Shown here: positions 7,395 through 14,693 of the stretch, piece by piece
How positions within the stretch are numbered: the stretch's first letter is position 1
Layout: every line of letters starts with the position of its first letter
NCBI GenBank assembly: GCA_005777235.1
Contig: SXND01000095.1
Coordinates: 1-38,432 of the forward strand
Length of the DNA: 38,432 nt
Reading direction: 5' to 3'
From: Pseudomonadota bacterium
GTDB lineage: Bacteria > Tectomicrobia > Entotheonellia > Entotheonellales > Entotheonellaceae
The notes under the pieces: model-generated
What the model was told of the DNA's origin: nothing
Database searches by the model: none
What the model saw: only the letters and a program-made list of their open reading frames with translations
Position numbers and translations under genes: made by a program

Positions 7395-8501
7395 ATGAAA
7401 CTGACCTTGCAACTCCGACTCCTGCCGACGCATGCCCAGGCCGACGCCTTGCGCGCCACGATGGCCGCGTTCAACGCGGCTGCCACCTATGCCGCACAGG
7501 CGGGCTTTGCGGCGGGGCTGTTTGGGCAAGTCTCCCTGCACCATCTGGTGTACTACGAGATGCGCGCCACGTTTGCCCTGTCGTCGCAGATGGCGGTACG
7601 TGCGATTGCCAAGGCGGTCGAGTGTTTCCAACGGGACAAGACGGTCTGTCCAACGTTCAGCCCGGATAGCGCGATCTGCTACGACCAGCGCGTGTTGAGC
7701 TTCCACGGGTTGAGCACGGCGAGCCTGTGGGCCATCGGCGGACGTGTTGAGGTGCCGTTTATCTGTGGCCCCTATCAACGCGCCAGGCAAGGGCGTATCA
7801 AAGGGCAAACCGATCTGGTGTATCGAGGCGGCGCCTGGTATCTGCTGTGTACCATCGAGATGCCCGAAGCCCCCCTGCTTGCTCCGCAAGACGTGCTTGG
7901 TGTGGATCTGGGCGTCGTCAACCTGGCAACAACCTCTGATGGCACGACGCACAGTGGGCACGCGGTGGAAGCCTGTCGGACACGCTACGCGCAATGCCGC
8001 AAGGGCCTGCAACGTGCGGGCACCGTGTCCCAGATGAGCGGGAAGCGCCCCAAGAAGATTCGACAGGCGTTGCAACGCATGGCCCAGAAAGAAGCGGCTT
8101 TCCGGCGTGACGTCAATCACTGTATCAGTAAGACGCTCATTGCGTCTGCCAAAGGCACCCAGCGAGGTATTGCGCTTGAAGCGTTGACGCATATCCGCTC
8201 GCGGTCTCGGTTTCGGCAGCCACAACGCGCCAGAACGGCTGGCTGGGCTTTCGCGCAACTCCGCGCCTTTATCGAATACAAGGCGACGCTCGCTGGCGTG
8301 CCGGTCGTCCTGGTGGACCCAAGGCACACGAGCCAGGGCTGCAACCGCTGCGGACATGTCGAGCGAGCGAATCGGTTCAGTCAAGCGCGGTTTTCCTGTA
8401 CACAGTGTGACTATACGACGCATGCCGATTTTAACGCGGCGAATAACATCAGAGATCGGGCACGTGTCAAGGTGCCTCTAGTGGCGGTACCTCTTCGGTA
8501 A
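7395..8501 (+). CDS. tnpB: RNA-guided nuclease TnpB, IS605 OrfB family
   Basis: A 368-residue TnpB, ancestor-type relative of Cas12. The RuvC triad appears intact: Asp171 in GVDLGVVN, Glu262 in IALEALTHIR and Asp345 in HADFNAANNI. A zinc ribbon between the last two motifs has Cys316, Cys319, Cys335 and Cys338 (CNRCGH and CTQCDY). The start MKLTLQLRLLP is typical of the family, so the ATG at 7395 was preferred to one at 7362. The protein would bind an omega RNA from the element's right end and cut matching DNA next to a short motif, favouring retention of the element. Length and motifs suggest a working copy. A long antisense frame across it is a coding shadow. Confidence 0.9.
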   Translation: MKLTLQLRLLPTHAQADALRATMAAFNAAATYAAQAGFAAGLFGQVSLHHLVYYEMRATFALSSQMAVRAIAKAVECFQRDKTVCPTFSPDSAICYDQRVLSFHGLSTASLWAIGGRVEVPFICGPYQRARQGRIKGQTDLVYRGGAWYLLCTIEMPEAPLLAPQDVLGVDLGVVNLATTSDGTTHSGHAVEACRTRYAQCRKGLQRAGTVSQMSGKRPKKIRQALQRMAQKEAAFRRDVNHCISKTLIASAKGTQRGIALEALTHIRSRSRFRQPQRARTAGWAFAQLRAFIEYKATLAGVPVVLVDPRHTSQGCNRCGHVERANRFSQARFSCTQCDYTTHADFNAANNIRDRARVKVPLVAVPLR

Positions 8502-8533
8502 CTCCGGTTGCTGCTGGGGTAGTCAGCTACAAG

Positions 8534-8553
8534 CTCCGTCCTTCAGGGCGGAG
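8534..8553 (+). repeat. Right-end hairpin of the TnpB element
   Basis: An exact second copy of the 20-base left-end hairpin, 33 bases after the tnpB stop. By analogy with ISDra2, the 3' end of the omega RNA scaffold should end near here, with the guide taken from the flank starting about TACTTGACACG. Confidence 0.8.
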
Positions 8554-8569
8554 TACTTGACACGCCCCC

Positions 8570-9631
8570 TCAGGCCAGTAAATCGTGTAAGGCCTGCACA
8601 AATGCCTCAACTTCGGCATCGGTCCCCACGGTGACCCGCAGGGAATCCGCCACCCGTGACCCACGGAAATACCGCACTAAGATGCGGCGTTGTTCCAAGC
8701 CCTCAAATACTGCAGCGGCCCGTCCGTCAGGAATGGTCGGGAAGACGAAATTGCTACGAGATGGGGGCACATGCAGGCCCATCTCTGTTAAGGCCTGCTG
8801 CAGCCAGGTGCGGGTGCGAATGATCGTATCACGCGTCTCCCGCAACCACTCCTGATCGTGCAACGCGGCGCAGCCAGCCACAATCGCCAGTCGGTCGAGA
8901 TTATAGGAATCCTTGACTTTCATCATCTCGGCAATCACTTCACGCCGGGCAAAACCGAGTCCCAAACGCATGCCGGCCAGGGCATACGACTTGGAGAAGG
9001 TGCGGACCACGATCAGATGCGGAAAGTCGTGGAGCATGTCGATAGCGCTCTCACCAGCAAAATCGGCATACGCCTCATCAAGCACGACAATACTCTGGGT
9101 GCGCTCGAGAAACGCTCGAATGGCCTCCCGGGCATGGAGCACGCCAGTAGGCGCGTTGGGATTAACGATAAACACCACTTTCGCCCCATGCGCATCGAGA
9201 TCCGCAGGGAGCGTATAGTCGGGGCCCATGGGAATTTCTTGACAGGGCGCATCTTGGAGGGCACTGAGAGCATTATAGAGTGTATAACTTGGGGAGGGCG
9301 TGACGATAACATCCCCGGCGTTGAGAAACGTCCGAAAGATCATCGTTAAAATATCATCAGAGCCATTGCCAGCAATCACTTCATCCACCGCACAGCCGTA
9401 CAGCGCCGCGGCGGCTTCCCGTAAATGTAGTGCAACAGGGTCAGAGTACAGCCGCAGGTCAGCCCCGACCGCCTCGCGCAGTGCAGTCAGCACGCGCGGC
9501 GAGGGTGGGTAGGGATTCTCGTTGGTGTTGAGCTTAATATACGCTCCCTCACCCGGTTGCTTGCCCGGAACGTATCCATGCATGGCGCGAATACAATGGC
9601 GCACCTGCCCCACGACCTCGTCTAGACGCAT
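8570..9631 (-). CDS. hisC: Histidinol-phosphate aminotransferase
   Basis: A 353-residue fold-type I PLP aminotransferase of normal HisC length. Seen motifs are KLNTNENPYPPSP near the N-terminus, IAGNGSDDIL for the phosphate cup, NPNAPTG (158-164), LDEAYADF (184-191) and TFSKSYALAGMRLG with Lys214 as the Schiff-base lysine. It converts imidazole acetol phosphate and glutamate to histidinol phosphate in histidine synthesis. The ATG is preceded by GGGGAGGA. The gene stands alone on the minus strand just downstream of the insertion element rather than in a his operon; the HisN-type phosphatase for the next product lies nearby. Confidence 0.92.
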   Translation of the reverse strand: MRLDEVVGQVRHCIRAMHGYVPGKQPGEGAYIKLNTNENPYPPSPRVLTALREAVGADLRLYSDPVALHLREAAAALYGCAVDEVIAGNGSDDILTMIFRTFLNAGDVIVTPSPSYTLYNALSALQDAPCQEIPMGPDYTLPADLDAHGAKVVFIVNPNAPTGVLHAREAIRAFLERTQSIVVLDEAYADFAGESAIDMLHDFPHLIVVRTFSKSYALAGMRLGLGFARREVIAEMMKVKDSYNLDRLAIVAGCAALHDQEWLRETRDTIIRTRTWLQQALTEMGLHVPPSRSNFVFPTIPDGRAAAVFEGLEQRRILVRYFRGSRVADSLRVTVGTDAEVEAFVQALHDLLA

Positions 9632-10135
9632 GCTTCCTCCCCACCTGTGGCAGGCGTGATTGCGGTTCTTATTGCTGCAGCGGCTGCCACCTCACCATGG
9701 CACAGCCTTCCATGGGCTCCGGGGCCCAGCGGTGACATACGTACGGAGGGCACAGGTGATCGGCCCATCGCTCAGCGCCCGTCCCGCAACCCGCCCTTCC
9801 CGGAGCATCTGCCGGGCCAGCGTGACACACGCGCGCACACGCCGCAGAAGACGGTGGCAAGGCATCCATGTCCGGCTTCTTGAGGGCCGCGATGGCCAAT
9901 CCTCATCCCTCAAGCGCGACCCCTCAGTGGATGCGCTTCCGCGACAACGCCAAGACGGTGCATGCCGTGATGGCAGCGCGTCCAACGCTCTCGCGTCACC
10001 AGACAGACGCGCTCATACCCGCGTGGCACGGGAGCACACACGGGATCCTGCCTGGCTGGCAAGGCGCATGGCCCAGCCGCGCAATCGCACGCATCGAGTG
10101 GCCAGCGCGTTGCCTCCGTGTGCTCTGCGCGTTCT
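9632..10135. other. Intergenic stretch of about 500 bases without a convincing gene
   Basis: Several overlapping open frames exist on both strands, but none has a recognisable domain, a clear ribosome site or codon pattern that stands out. The stretch between divergent hisC and the 3' end of the PilZ gene may hold decayed coding sequence and the hisC promoter. I see no RNA gene or strong repeat in it. Confidence 0.5.
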
Positions 10136-11284
10136 TTAGGAACTCTCATCCTCTGTCTTCGTTACATGCGGTTGTCCCAATAACTGTTCTAGATACTGGG
10201 TAAAACGCTCTTGTTCAGACGCCTGGAAGCGCAAAAAAGCGACCCCAACGCCCGTAGAGTGGATACGACGCACGAGCGCAGTCTCCACCACAATGTCCGG
10301 GGTATCAGGCGCTATCTGGAATGCCAGCGTCATCACGGTGGCCAGGGGTAAGTCACTGGTGGTCCGGAGCGAACAGCCACGCGGCGAGAGATCGATCACC
10401 GCGCCTTGGCCTTGATGCTGTTCGCTCAATTGCGCCGTGTAGATAAAGGTCGCAGGTAGCTGCACTGGCAGGCGTATGTATTGACGTCGCTCGACGACAT
10501 GGCTCAGGGAGTGGGCCCGAAACTGGAAAGCCCGGAAGCGATGGTAACAGACTGCACAACGAAAAGGATACAGAAAAGCCCAACTCAGCAACCGCTCTGT
10601 GAGCCCGATACGGCGTGAACGCCGGATAAAGTTATGGGTGCACAGGGGGCATTGTAGCGTGGGATGTTCAGGCAAACGTCTGTCGTGGACCTGCCCCTGT
10701 AAAGGCAGAGTGGCTGAGGCATATCCCTCAGCCCCGCTCGCCATCGTCCCTTGTGGAGGCTGCATGCCCTCTATGGCAGGCGGCCTCGTCGGTGCCTCAC
10801 TCGGCACAAGAGGACTTCGTGGTATGATTTCTCCTCCAGAAGCCGCCCGAGGCGGGACGGCTGGGCGCCCAGACACGTAGGCTGGCACCTCCGTTGCAGG
10901 AGCCCCGTGACGCTGGGCCAGAAAAGCCAGCAGAGGTTCCAGCCGTGGCGGAGAATACCCTGCGGGCCTGAGCCATGTCCCGTCGGCGCGTTGCCTGACT
11001 CCCACCTTGGTCATGTTCGAGCGATGGATCTCACGAAAGATGGGGGCCATGTCAAGCCCGCATGCTATCGCGGTCCCGTAGGCGACATATAAGAGCTCCG
11101 CCAGTGCTTGAGCCACGACAGCAATGTCCTGCTGCGCGAAGGCCTTGTGTAAGGCGTCGTATTCCTGCTGCAGGAGATGCATCCGCAAGGCACGCGTCGC
11201 CTCGTCCGGGACACAGGGCACGTGCTCAATGGGGATAGAAAACGCTCGGTGGAACTCTGTCACCAGGCGCTGCTCATCGCTCAT
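10136..11284 (-). CDS. Degenerate PRA-PH (MazG-like) domain fused to zinc ribbon and PilZ c-di-GMP domain
   Basis: A 382-residue three-part protein. Residues 1-115 are a PRA-PH/MazG-like domain closely resembling the stand-alone protein encoded at 12629-13006. Residues 120-205 are a Pro/Ala-rich linker. Cys212, Cys215, Cys243 and Cys246 form a likely zinc ribbon (CPLC, CAVC). Residues about 264-375 are a PilZ domain with RxxxR (Arg267, Arg271) and DLSPRG (298-303), the residues that bind cyclic di-GMP. In the first domain the metal-binding EExxE...ExxD of the paralogue reads QExxA...AxxE, so pyrophosphohydrolase activity is probably lost. It is therefore likely a c-di-GMP-responsive sensor or adaptor built on a dead enzyme scaffold. 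No transmembrane segment is evident. Confidence 0.8.
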   Translation of the reverse strand: MSDEQRLVTEFHRAFSIPIEHVPCVPDEATRALRMHLLQQEYDALHKAFAQQDIAVVAQALAELLYVAYGTAIACGLDMAPIFREIHRSNMTKVGVRQRADGTWLRPAGYSPPRLEPLLAFLAQRHGAPATEVPAYVSGRPAVPPRAASGGEIIPRSPLVPSEAPTRPPAIEGMQPPQGTMASGAEGYASATLPLQGQVHDRRLPEHPTLQCPLCTHNFIRRSRRIGLTERLLSWAFLYPFRCAVCYHRFRAFQFRAHSLSHVVERRQYIRLPVQLPATFIYTAQLSEQHQGQGAVIDLSPRGCSLRTTSDLPLATVMTLAFQIAPDTPDIVVETALVRRIHSTGVGVAFLRFQASEQERFTQYLEQLLGQPHVTKTEDESS

Positions 11285-11407
11285 GTCTTCCCCTTTTGGC
11301 TAGCCGCCACGCTGCGGTCCCCTCTCAATGATCCGTCCTCATTTTGGCTCTGCCCTCTGTCAGGCGCGTCTCTCTTGCCTCGTGGCACTGTGCCAAGTAT
11401 TCCCGCT

Positions 11408-11440
11408 ATTGTGGCAAAACACTTCGCGAGAGACAAGGTG
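11408..11440. repeat. 33-bp block shared with the upstream region at 13076-13108 (copy A)
   Basis: It matches 26 of 33 positions with the block at 13076-13108, including ATTGT, GCAAAA and ACAAGGTG. Both copies lie between a PRA-PH paralogue on the minus strand and a plus-strand gene, so the duplication that made the paralogues probably included upstream DNA, or both blocks bind the same regulator. Confidence 0.6.
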
Positions 11441-11458
11441 TCTTCTGGCTGTTATACT
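11430..11458 (+). promoter_or_regulatory. Candidate promoter of the Trp-repeat membrane protein gene
   Basis: GAGACA (11430-11435, 4 of 6) and TATACT (11453-11458, 5 of 6) are spaced 17 bases apart, about 108 bases before the ATG at 11566. The minus 35 box falls inside the shared 33-bp block. Confidence 0.4.
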
Positions 11459-11565
11459 ATACGCTCATTTTACGGTTCTGCGCTCTATCCCACAGACCTC
11501 GGGATGTCGGCAGCACCACAGCCGAGCCTTGAGGTCAGACACGCCTCTCGAAGGGATGTACAGTG

Positions 11566-12558
11566 ATGTGGTCAAGCCTGCGACACCGCCAGTGGCGTCC
11601 CAGAGCCTACGCTTGGGCTTTCTCTCTGGGATGTCTGATACTTCTCCCACGCTGGAGCGGAGCACAAGCCGACTTACCTCCACGGAATTCAGAGGACACG
11701 GCGGCTATTTTAGGGCTCTCGACAGGCGCAAAATCTACCTCCTCCCGGCAGCGCGACGCCGAGAGTGTCCTGCCACAACATATGTATTTCAATCGCCCTA
11801 TGCAAAAGATGCCAGACACTTCAACCACCTCTGGTGGAAAGATCTCGCTTCAACCGCTGGAAGCGCTCACGCCGCAGATGCGCTCACTCCAAGCACCCGA
11901 CGCCGAGAAAATTAACGGCGCGGGTACGCAGCTGCAACTCATGGAGGATACAGCCTCTGTCTCTGTGTTGCCGTCTGGTTCAAGAGATGTGTCGACGAGC
12001 GTGCGCAGATACGGCACCGAACAACAGATTGCGCATAGCGCCACAGGTACTAACCTGCTCATAGGTATCGCGGGCAGTGGTGCGGTGTTACTCCTCGGCC
12101 TCTATTGGACCTATCGCCCGGCTCCTGTGACGATGGTCAGCATGCCGTCACGTGCCTTGTCCCAGGACACCTACATGCGCTCGACGACTGCGGCTCGCAG
12201 TCTGCCTGTCGTCAGCCTCCCGAGACCTGTCTCCGCGCCGCTCCCACTGCCACGCGGCGGGCATAGCCACCCGCGGCCCCGTTCCAGTACCGTTCAACGC
12301 CAGCACACACGTGTCGCTTCCCCCAAGCCATCACGCCGCACGGTCACGCCAAACGTCCTTCCCGTCTGGGCGGATTCGACGTTGTGGCAAGACGGCCCAC
12401 GCTCTGGACACCTTGCCATGGAGTGCCCCATCTGGGCTGATGCCTCCTTCTGGCACTATGAGGATGACCGCAGAGAGGCGTCTGACCCGCTGCCCGCCTG
12501 GGCCATACCACACATCTGGACCAAGCCTCCTGGTGCCTCTGGACCAACTGGCGCATGA
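11566..12558 (+). CDS. Uncharacterised membrane protein with C-terminal 22-residue PxWA...W repeats
   Basis: I do not recognise a family. The 330-residue product has an N-terminal hydrophobic segment after basic residues (about 14-34, ending SGAQA, compatible with a signal peptide), a Ser/Thr-rich region to about 160, a clear transmembrane helix at about 162-182 and a Pro/Ser/Arg-rich C-terminal part. The tail contains three copies of P-x-W-A-x4-W (PVWADSTLW, PIWADASFW, PAWAIPHIW) starting at residues 266, 288 and 310, an exact 22-residue period. The ATG at 11566 follows AAGGGA by 9 bases; a GTG sits one codon earlier. It lies between the two PRA-PH paralogues, divergent from the PilZ fusion, suggesting a shared regulatory or envelope role. 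This is inference. Confidence 0.7.
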   Translation: MWSSLRHRQWRPRAYAWAFSLGCLILLPRWSGAQADLPPRNSEDTAAILGLSTGAKSTSSRQRDAESVLPQHMYFNRPMQKMPDTSTTSGGKISLQPLEALTPQMRSLQAPDAEKINGAGTQLQLMEDTASVSVLPSGSRDVSTSVRRYGTEQQIAHSATGTNLLIGIAGSGAVLLLGLYWTYRPAPVTMVSMPSRALSQDTYMRSTTAARSLPVVSLPRPVSAPLPLPRGGHSHPRPRSSTVQRQHTRVASPKPSRRTVTPNVLPVWADSTLWQDGPRSGHLAMECPIWADASFWHYEDDRREASDPLPAWAIPHIWTKPPGASGPTGA

Positions 12559-12628
12559 CTGCACCAACGCGACCCGTACGGCGCCCCTGCCTTCTCGTCT
12601 GCGTAGAGGGGCGGGAGTGCTGGGGCGC

Positions 12629-13006
12629 CTAGCGCCTCTGCTGCGCCTCTACGATCGGCTGGAGACAGGCGGGTGCATAGTCGGGGGGCTTGATCCATTT
12701 GCCATCGGCACGCTTGTGCCCACCGATTTTACTCATGTTCGAGCGGTGGACCTCGCGAAACACTGGGGCCATATCAATGCCACATGCCACCGCAGTCCCA
12801 TACACGACATACAGCAAATCCGCCAGCTCCTTCGCCACGGCGGCCACATCCTCGTGGGCGAGGGCGTGACGCAACTCGTCAAACTCTTCCTGGATTAACG
12901 TGACGCGTAGGGCACACGTCGCGTCCTCAGGTATCGCCGGGACAGTCCCAACGGCCATATCAAATGTCCGATGAAATACCGTTACCATGTGCTGCTCATC
13001 GCTCAT
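12629..13006 (-). CDS. PRA-PH/MazG-like nucleotide pyrophosphohydrolase
   Basis: A 125-residue all-alpha pyrophosphohydrolase of the PRA-PH (PF01503-like) type. The metal-binding signature is complete: Glu40, Glu41 and Glu44 in QEEFDEL, then Glu60 and Asp63 in KELADLLYVVYG. The following VHRSNMSKIGG and KPPDYAPACL segments are typical of stand-alone members annotated as nucleotide or dNTP pyrophosphohydrolases. It would cleave a nucleoside triphosphate or phosphoribosyl-ATP-like substrate to the monophosphate and pyrophosphate. The ATG at 13006 follows GAGGGAGGG; a longer frame from 13102 is not supported. The first 115 residues align without gaps to the PilZ fusion protein at 10136-11284. 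Confidence 0.85.
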   Translation of the reverse strand: MSDEQHMVTVFHRTFDMAVGTVPAIPEDATCALRVTLIQEEFDELRHALAHEDVAAVAKELADLLYVVYGTAVACGIDMAPVFREVHRSNMSKIGGHKRADGKWIKPPDYAPACLQPIVEAQQRR

Positions 13007-13075
13007 AGGCCCTCCCTCGTTGTACATGGCAGTCACACCGCACTCCTCGTCTCTCGTATGGGCTCCTAACGAGGG

Positions 13076-13108
13076 ATTGTCGCAAAAAGCCTCCCGGGAC
13101 ACAAGGTG
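13076..13108. repeat. 33-bp block shared with 11408-11440 (copy B)
   Basis: The second copy of the block described at 11408-11440, 70 bases upstream of the stand-alone PRA-PH gene and 142 bases upstream of the M48 protease start. Confidence 0.6.
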
Positions 13109-13129
13109 CGGTTGTGGTCGCTGGAGTGG

Positions 13130-13141
13130 CCCCCCCCCCCC
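13130..13141 (+). repeat. Homopolymer tract of 12 C
   Basis: Twelve consecutive C residues lie in the divergent intergenic region, 26 bases before the candidate minus 35 box of the M48 gene. Tracts of this length are prone to slippage, and also to sequencing error. Confidence 0.9.
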
Positions 13142-13167
13142 GCACCTCCTCGCTCTGCGACGGCGTC

Positions 13168-13197
13168 ATGACAATGGCCGACGATATGCGTTATACT
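13168..13197 (+). promoter_or_regulatory. Candidate promoter of the M48 protease gene
   Basis: ATGACA (13168-13173, 5 of 6) and TATACT (13192-13197, 5 of 6) are 18 bases apart, ending 52 bases before the ATG at 13250. The same GTTATACT string forms the minus 10 region of the gene at 11566. Confidence 0.5.
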
Positions 13198-13249
13198 CAG
13201 CATTGTAGCCTATGTTGTGGATTTCTCCTGCTGCGAAGGATGCTTGCCT

Positions 13250-14059
13250 ATGCCGACGTCTGCTCCCCGTAGTCAACGCCTGGTCAGTTGGCGCAACGTC
13301 ATAGGGGGTCTACTCAGCGCTGCCTGTCTTGCACTGGTCTATGCCTGCCAGACGGTGCCTATGACGGGACGACAACAGCTCATTTTACTGTCGGAAGCTG
13401 AAGAAGGGCAGATGGGTTTGGCCGCCTATCAACAGGTGTTGCGCGAAGAGCGTGTGTCCCGCGACCCACGGGCCACTGACCTGGTAACCCGGGTGGGACA
13501 GCGTATTGCCGCGGTGGCAGATCGCCCAGACTACGCCTGGGAATTCCGCGTCATCGATAAAAATGAAGCCAATGCGTTCGCGCTGCCGGGCGGCAAAGTT
13601 GCAGTCTACACTGGGCTTTTCCAATACACGCAGACCGAGGCAGGCCTTGCCGCCGTGATGGGACACGAAGTCGCCCACGCCCTGGCCCGGCACGGGGCTG
13701 AGCGTGTGAGCCAGAACATGCTGGCGCAAGTGGGCATGACGGCCTTACAGATCGGACTGCGGAACGGCGATCCCCTCATTACCCAGGGTATTGCGCTGGC
13801 GTATGGCGTGGGTGTCGAAATGCCATTCAACCGCAACCAGGAGTCTGAAGCAGACCATATTGGGCTTCTGCTGATGGCCAAAGCCGGGTACGATCCTCAT
13901 GAAGCTATCGGACTTTGGGAGCGTATGTCCGCTGGGAAAGGTCGGGGGGGACCGCCGGAGTTTCTCTCAACCCATCCCTCAGGTACAACCCGTATTCGAC
14001 AACTGCAGAGTTGGCTCCCGGAAGCCTTACAGTATTATCAGAGTGCCAGACGGCCCTGA
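13250..14059 (+). CDS. M48 family zinc metalloprotease, probable lipoprotein (BepA/LoiP-like)
   Basis: A 269-residue envelope protease. The hydrophobic N-terminus ends in a plausible lipobox (VYAC, Cys33), so mature protein would be lipid-anchored. The core carries NAFALPGGKVAVYTGLF, then HEVAH (139-143) with its zinc-binding His pair and catalytic Glu, and ESEAD (198-202) supplying the third ligand, then FLSTHPSGTTRI, the usual STHP tail motif of M48 peptidases. Relatives degrade or refold misfolded outer-membrane proteins. The ATG at 13250 has GAAGGA upstream and gives a clean signal sequence; a GTG at 13217 would add 11 residues. It is followed after 42 bases by a secreted Ig-like protein gene, likely the same operon. 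There is no TPR domain, unlike full BepA. Confidence 0.88.
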   Translation: MPTSAPRSQRLVSWRNVIGGLLSAACLALVYACQTVPMTGRQQLILLSEAEEGQMGLAAYQQVLREERVSRDPRATDLVTRVGQRIAAVADRPDYAWEFRVIDKNEANAFALPGGKVAVYTGLFQYTQTEAGLAAVMGHEVAHALARHGAERVSQNMLAQVGMTALQIGLRNGDPLITQGIALAYGVGVEMPFNRNQESEADHIGLLLMAKAGYDPHEAIGLWERMSAGKGRGGPPEFLSTHPSGTTRIRQLQSWLPEALQYYQSARRP

Positions 14060-14101
14060 CCCTCGGCCAAGGGGCGACGGGGCTCAGAAGGGAGATTCCC
14101 T

Positions 14102-14632
14102 ATGACCACAGTATGGTCCGTGTGCTCTCGTGTGGCAGGAGGTCTACTCGCGCTCGCTCTGCTCAGCACCCTGGCGTTCGCCCAACAGCCTCAAGAAGCA
14201 CGTCTCGCTATTGATCATGCCCCATTTACACGTCCACAACGTCGTGGTGCGCCCTTGGTCATTGAGGCGACGATCACTGCAACAGCCGGCCTGCGCAAAG
14301 CCGAAGTGTTCTGTCGTACCGTGGGTGGGGGCGATTTTACGGTCCTTCCCATGGAGGACGTCGGCACGCCACGCTATCGGGCGGTGGTGCCGGACTGGCT
14401 GACGGCGGGTCAGGGCCTAGAGTATTACATTACCGCCACCGATGAACGTGGCCAGTCCACCTCGCAGGGGTTTGTCGGCTTTCCCCTGAGTGTCCAGCTA
14501 CTCAGCGGCCAAGGGCCCACGCCGGAAGATCGGCTCAAAGCCCTACAAGAAACCTTGGATGTGATGCGCAAAGGGCAAGAATCCGAAGGCGTGCCGCAAA
14601 CCTCAAACCCGGGTTCCAGCCGTTACCGGTAG
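14102..14632 (+). CDS. Secreted single Ig-like-domain protein of unknown role
   Basis: A 176-residue exported protein with a signal peptide (residues 1-27, ending LAFAQ) followed by one beta-sandwich domain of about 100 residues. The pattern L-R-K-A-E-V-F-C-R, F-T-V-L-P-M, Y-R-A-V-V-P, L-E-Y-Y-I-T-A-T-D-x-x-G-Q is typical of bacterial Ig-like/fibronectin-like modules. A charged helix and a Ser/Gly-rich tail close the protein. GGGAGA lies before the ATG. Its place 42 bases behind the M48 lipoprotein suggests a partner or substrate of that protease in the periplasm; that is inference. Confidence 0.7.
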   Translation: MTTVWSVCSRVAGGLLALALLSTLAFAQQPQEARLAIDHAPFTRPQRRGAPLVIEATITATAGLRKAEVFCRTVGGGDFTVLPMEDVGTPRYRAVVPDWLTAGQGLEYYITATDERGQSTSQGFVGFPLSVQLLSGQGPTPEDRLKALQETLDVMRKGQESEGVPQTSNPGSSRYR

Positions 14633-14659
14633 CGCAGTAGCGCCCCCGCGACTCCTGCA

Positions 14660-14693
14660 CCGTTGGGCTAGTCGGTACCCCACGGCGTTTTAA
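14660..14693. terminator. Likely terminator between convergent genes
   Basis: CCGTTGGG (14660-14667) pairs with CCCCACGG (14678-14685) with one mismatch, followed by CGTTTTAA. It lies between the plus-strand Ig-like gene and the minus-strand Lon-domain gene, overlapping the latter's stop codon. Confidence 0.4.

Larger units (their letters stand above)
7302..8553 (+). mobile_element. IS1341-type (IS200/IS605 group) TnpB-only element
   Basis: A single tnpB gene is bracketed by two identical 20-base quasi-palindromes, CTCCGTCCTTCAGGGCGGAG, at 7302-7321 and 8534-8553. Each folds as an 8-bp stem with a TTCA loop, as the subterminal hairpins of IS200/IS605 elements do. No tnpA transposase is present, so movement would need TnpA in trans. 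The exact ends cannot be fixed because this group makes no target duplications; they lie just outside the hairpins. The guide (omega) RNA would be expected to run from the tnpB 3' end into the right-end hairpin. Confidence 0.75.

Noticed and set aside
7311-8423. 370-codon minus-strand frame
   Set aside because: It is antisense to tnpB, whose catalytic and zinc motifs are intact; it is a GC-rich shadow.
9647-10203. Several overlapping frames in the gap between hisC and the PilZ fusion gene
   Set aside because: No ribosome site, domain or consistent strand preference; treated as non-coding.
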